Source: Candidatus Dormiibacterota bacterium
Lineage (GTDB): Bacteria; Chloroflexota; Dormibacteria; UBA8260; Bog-877
DNA: 7,181 nucleotides
Assembly: GCA_003164475.1 (NCBI GenBank)
Contig: PLTL01000061.1
Coordinates: forward strand, 1,224 to 8,404
Direction: 5' to 3'
Shown: one piece after another, positions 6,657-7,181 of the stretch
Position numbering within the stretch: the first letter of the stretch is position 1
Layout of the letters: each line of letters starts with the position of its first letter
Translations under genes and position numbers: made by a program
The notes under the pieces: model-generated
Database searches by the model: none
Seen by the model: the letters and a program-made list of their open reading frames with translations, nothing else
Told to the model about the DNA's origin: nothing

Positions 6657-6899
6657 TTAGCGGGCCTGCGGGCGGCGATGGCGGACGAGGTACTGCCGGA
6701 CCCCGGCTACAGCAACGAGAGCCAGGAGGACGTACGCGCCGACGATCCCGACGACAGGCCAGCCGCTCTGTGCCGGGTAGGCGATCACGAAGAGACCGAT
6801 AAGGAGCCAGAAGGCCCAGGAGCACCCTTGGCCACACCCCGAGCGTGTGACCACGGTGGTCTGTGTGCCGTCCGGGTGGGAGATGACCGTACGGCTCAC
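6657..6899 (-). CDS. 80-aa membrane protein with two predicted transmembrane helices
   Basis: The N-terminal 20 residues are polar (SHPDGTQTTVVTRS), followed by a small Cys/Gly motif GCGQGC (21-26), a first hydrophobic helix at about 28-43 and a second at about 47-67, and a basic tail VRQYLVRHRRPQAR. The basic C-terminus suggests both ends are cytoplasmic with a very short outer loop (AQSG). The codons are strongly G/C-ending. GTG at 6899 overlaps the stop of the preceding 64-aa frame as GTGA, so it is probably translated by coupling; no convincing Shine-Dalgarno is seen of its own. I do not recognise a function. It is convergent with mcrC and probably belongs to the flanking chromosome rather than the restriction cassette, although small membrane proteins do occur beside defence genes. 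Confidence 0.78.
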   Translation of the reverse strand: MSRTVISHPDGTQTTVVTRSGCGQGCSWAFWLLIGLFVIAYPAQSGWPVVGIVGAYVLLALVAVAGVRQYLVRHRRPQAR

Positions 6900-7090
6900 C
6901 GCGCCACTCTTCGCGTGTCGGCGTCGCCTGAGACCGCGTGCTCGAGCAGCGTCTCCGCGCTGGCGTGGAGGACCGCCATCGAGACAGGGGCCTCACCGCA
7001 GCCGGCGAGCCCGAGCGTCACAACGTGCGGCGGCCAGGCCCGGACGCAGGGAGGCCTCGGCGGCGGGGCAGCGGTGATCACCCTTCTCAT
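6896..7090 (-). CDS. 64-aa small protein, unknown, coupled to the membrane protein gene
   Basis: The frame starts at ATG 7090, which is the first start codon after an in-frame TGA a few codons upstream, and its TGA (6898-6896) overlaps the GTG of the membrane-protein gene. About 86 percent of codons end in G or C. The N-terminal 22 residues are Pro/Arg-rich (ITAAPPPRPPC); from about residue 23 it reads like a folded segment, VVTLGLAGCGEAPVSMAVLH followed by a helix ASAETLLEHAVSG. No Shine-Dalgarno is visible and I recognise no family. The case rests on overlap geometry and codon bias; the alternative is that the membrane-protein gene begins an independent unit and this frame is fortuitous. 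Upstream of it, 7091-7181 shows nothing I can assign. Confidence 0.45.
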   Translation of the reverse strand: MRRVITAAPPPRPPCVRAWPPHVVTLGLAGCGEAPVSMAVLHASAETLLEHAVSGDADTRRVAR

Positions 7091-7181
7091 GGACGCCGAG
7101 CTTCAGGCGAGCCGGCGACGAGCGCCTGTCGCCCAACCGGCCGCCCACGCTAACGCCACCCCATCGCCGCCTCGAGAGGGG

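Noticed and set aside
6574..6996. A 140-residue minus-strand Arg/Pro-rich frame
   Set aside because: It lies over the membrane-protein and 64-aa frames in another phase with typical high-GC shadow composition and no start signal.

Overview
The window is a high-GC bacterial segment with frequent GTG starts and three 4-base GTGA gene overlaps. The secreted protein has a Thr-Pro-Thr-Pro linker of the kind common in Chloroflexota. The left-edge gene resembles the N-terminal domain of AAA ATPases best known from Actinomycetota. An uncultured Chloroflexota-like or actinobacterial-like soil organism would fit, but the sequence does not settle the phylum.

Layout: the left third (1-2009) is read leftward. 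In transcription order it holds a 67-aa conserved-looking small protein (2009-1806), a 72-aa candidate coupled to it by a GTGA overlap (1809-1591), a secreted or membrane-anchored protein with a Pro/Thr/Ser linker (1443-739), and the first 183 codons of an AAA-ATPase-like protein that runs off the left edge (551-1). The centre (2127-6532) is read rightward and is a complete two-gene type IV restriction system: a 1023-aa McrB-like GTPase with a long multi-domain N-terminal half, then a 445-aa McrC nuclease subunit whose GTG start overlaps the mcrB stop codon. The right end is again read leftward: a 64-aa candidate (7090-6896) overlaps an 80-aa two-helix membrane protein (6899-6657), which converges on mcrC.

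How the genes work together: McrB should recognise DNA (or nucleic acid) carrying a particular modification through its N-terminal modules (winged helix, two poorly known domains, an EVE/PUA-like reader), form a GTP-driven AAA+ ring, and recruit McrC, whose PD-(D/E)XK nuclease cuts. The catalytic residues of both subunits are intact, so the system looks functional. The mcrBC block is visibly lower in GC than its flanks, consistent with acquisition as a defence cassette. The small genes on either side have no assignable function; the 67/72-aa pair is divergent from mcrB across a gap of only 117 bases.

The most unusual content is the composite N-terminal half of McrB, with four putative modules before the motor, and the two sets of tiny coupled genes flanking the cassette.
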